A DNA stretch of 5,604 nucleotides from Clostridiales bacterium. GTDB taxonomy: Bacteria > Bacillota > Clostridia > Oscillospirales > Oscillospiraceae. The position numbers and the translations under genes are program-made. The notes beneath the pieces were generated by a model. That model saw nothing but the letters and a program-made list of their open reading frames with translations, was not told the origin of the DNA and did no database searches. Shown here piece after piece: positions 5,542 through 5,604 of this stretch. Within the stretch, counting starts at the first letter, position 1. The number at the start of each line of letters is the position of its first letter. The DNA is taken from assembly GCA_012516225.1 (NCBI GenBank), contig JAAYWX010000079.1, positions 1 through 5,604 of the forward strand, given 5' to 3'.

Positions 5542-5604
5542 TTATTCATACAGCTTCATAAGCCGCTCAAGATGTTCGTATCTCGCTTTCGCGTTTGCTT
5601 CCGA
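5542..5604 (-). CDS. C-terminal end of an unidentified protein (partial)
   Basis: Entering from the right edge on the minus strand, an open frame reads SEANAKARYEHLERLMKLYE and stops at TAA (5542-5544). It gives 20 residues with the look of an amphipathic, charged helix. The gene converges on the flippase, with terminators between them. A short inverted repeat, TTCCGG/CCGGAA (5517-5522 with 5535-5540), lies just past its stop and could form a small 3' hairpin. Twenty residues are too few to name the product. Support for coding is only the codon pattern and its position beyond the flippase terminator. Confidence 0.5.
   Translation of the reverse strand, partial: SEANAKARYEHLERLMKLYE

Overview
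The window looks like chromosomal DNA from an endospore-forming, Gram-positive member of the Clostridia, of an Oscillospiraceae/Ruminococcaceae type. Three things point there: strong AGGAGG-type ribosome binding sites with consensus sigma-A promoters, a SpoVB-family flippase, and a perfect Spo0A-box core upstream of the chemoreceptor-like gene. Base composition is moderate, with AT-rich intergenic regions. I see no mobile element, CRISPR array, tRNA or rRNA.

Layout. (1) 1-954, minus strand: the N-terminal part of a dCache-domain transmembrane receptor, probably a methyl-accepting chemotaxis protein. It runs off the left edge and is interrupted by an in-frame TAA at 121-123. (2) 955-1148: a regulatory region for that receptor, with a textbook sigma-A promoter, two Spo0A-box-like repeats 20 bp apart, a possible structured leader and a perfect 30-bp palindrome. 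(3) 1149-1191: a terminator serving the minus-strand lipoprotein gene at 1198-1674, which resembles the DUF4358 family. (4) 1675-1843: a divergent intergenic region with an extended -10 promoter for recG. (5) 1844-3901, plus strand: complete recG, 685 aa. (6) 3902-4059: a leader region that ends in a strong hairpin burying the next gene's Shine-Dalgarno sequence, with a sigma-E-like promoter overlapping it. (7) 4060-5412, plus strand: a 450-aa SpoVB-like MOP-superfamily flippase starting at GTG. (8) 5471-5506: a strong intrinsic terminator. (9) 5542-5604, minus strand: the last 20 codons of an unidentified convergent gene.

How it fits together. recG is housekeeping DNA repair. The flippase would act at the membrane in envelope, cortex or polysaccharide precursor export. 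The most interesting idea is at 4001-4070. A sigma-E-like promoter is placed so that its transcript would start inside the hairpin and lose the 5' arm, exposing the Shine-Dalgarno sequence. Longer transcripts from recG or a vegetative promoter would keep it hidden. This is inferred from sequence pattern alone, but it agrees with the known mother-cell sigma-E control of Bacillus spoVB. The Spo0A-like boxes at the receptor promoter would separately tie chemosensing to the sporulation decision.
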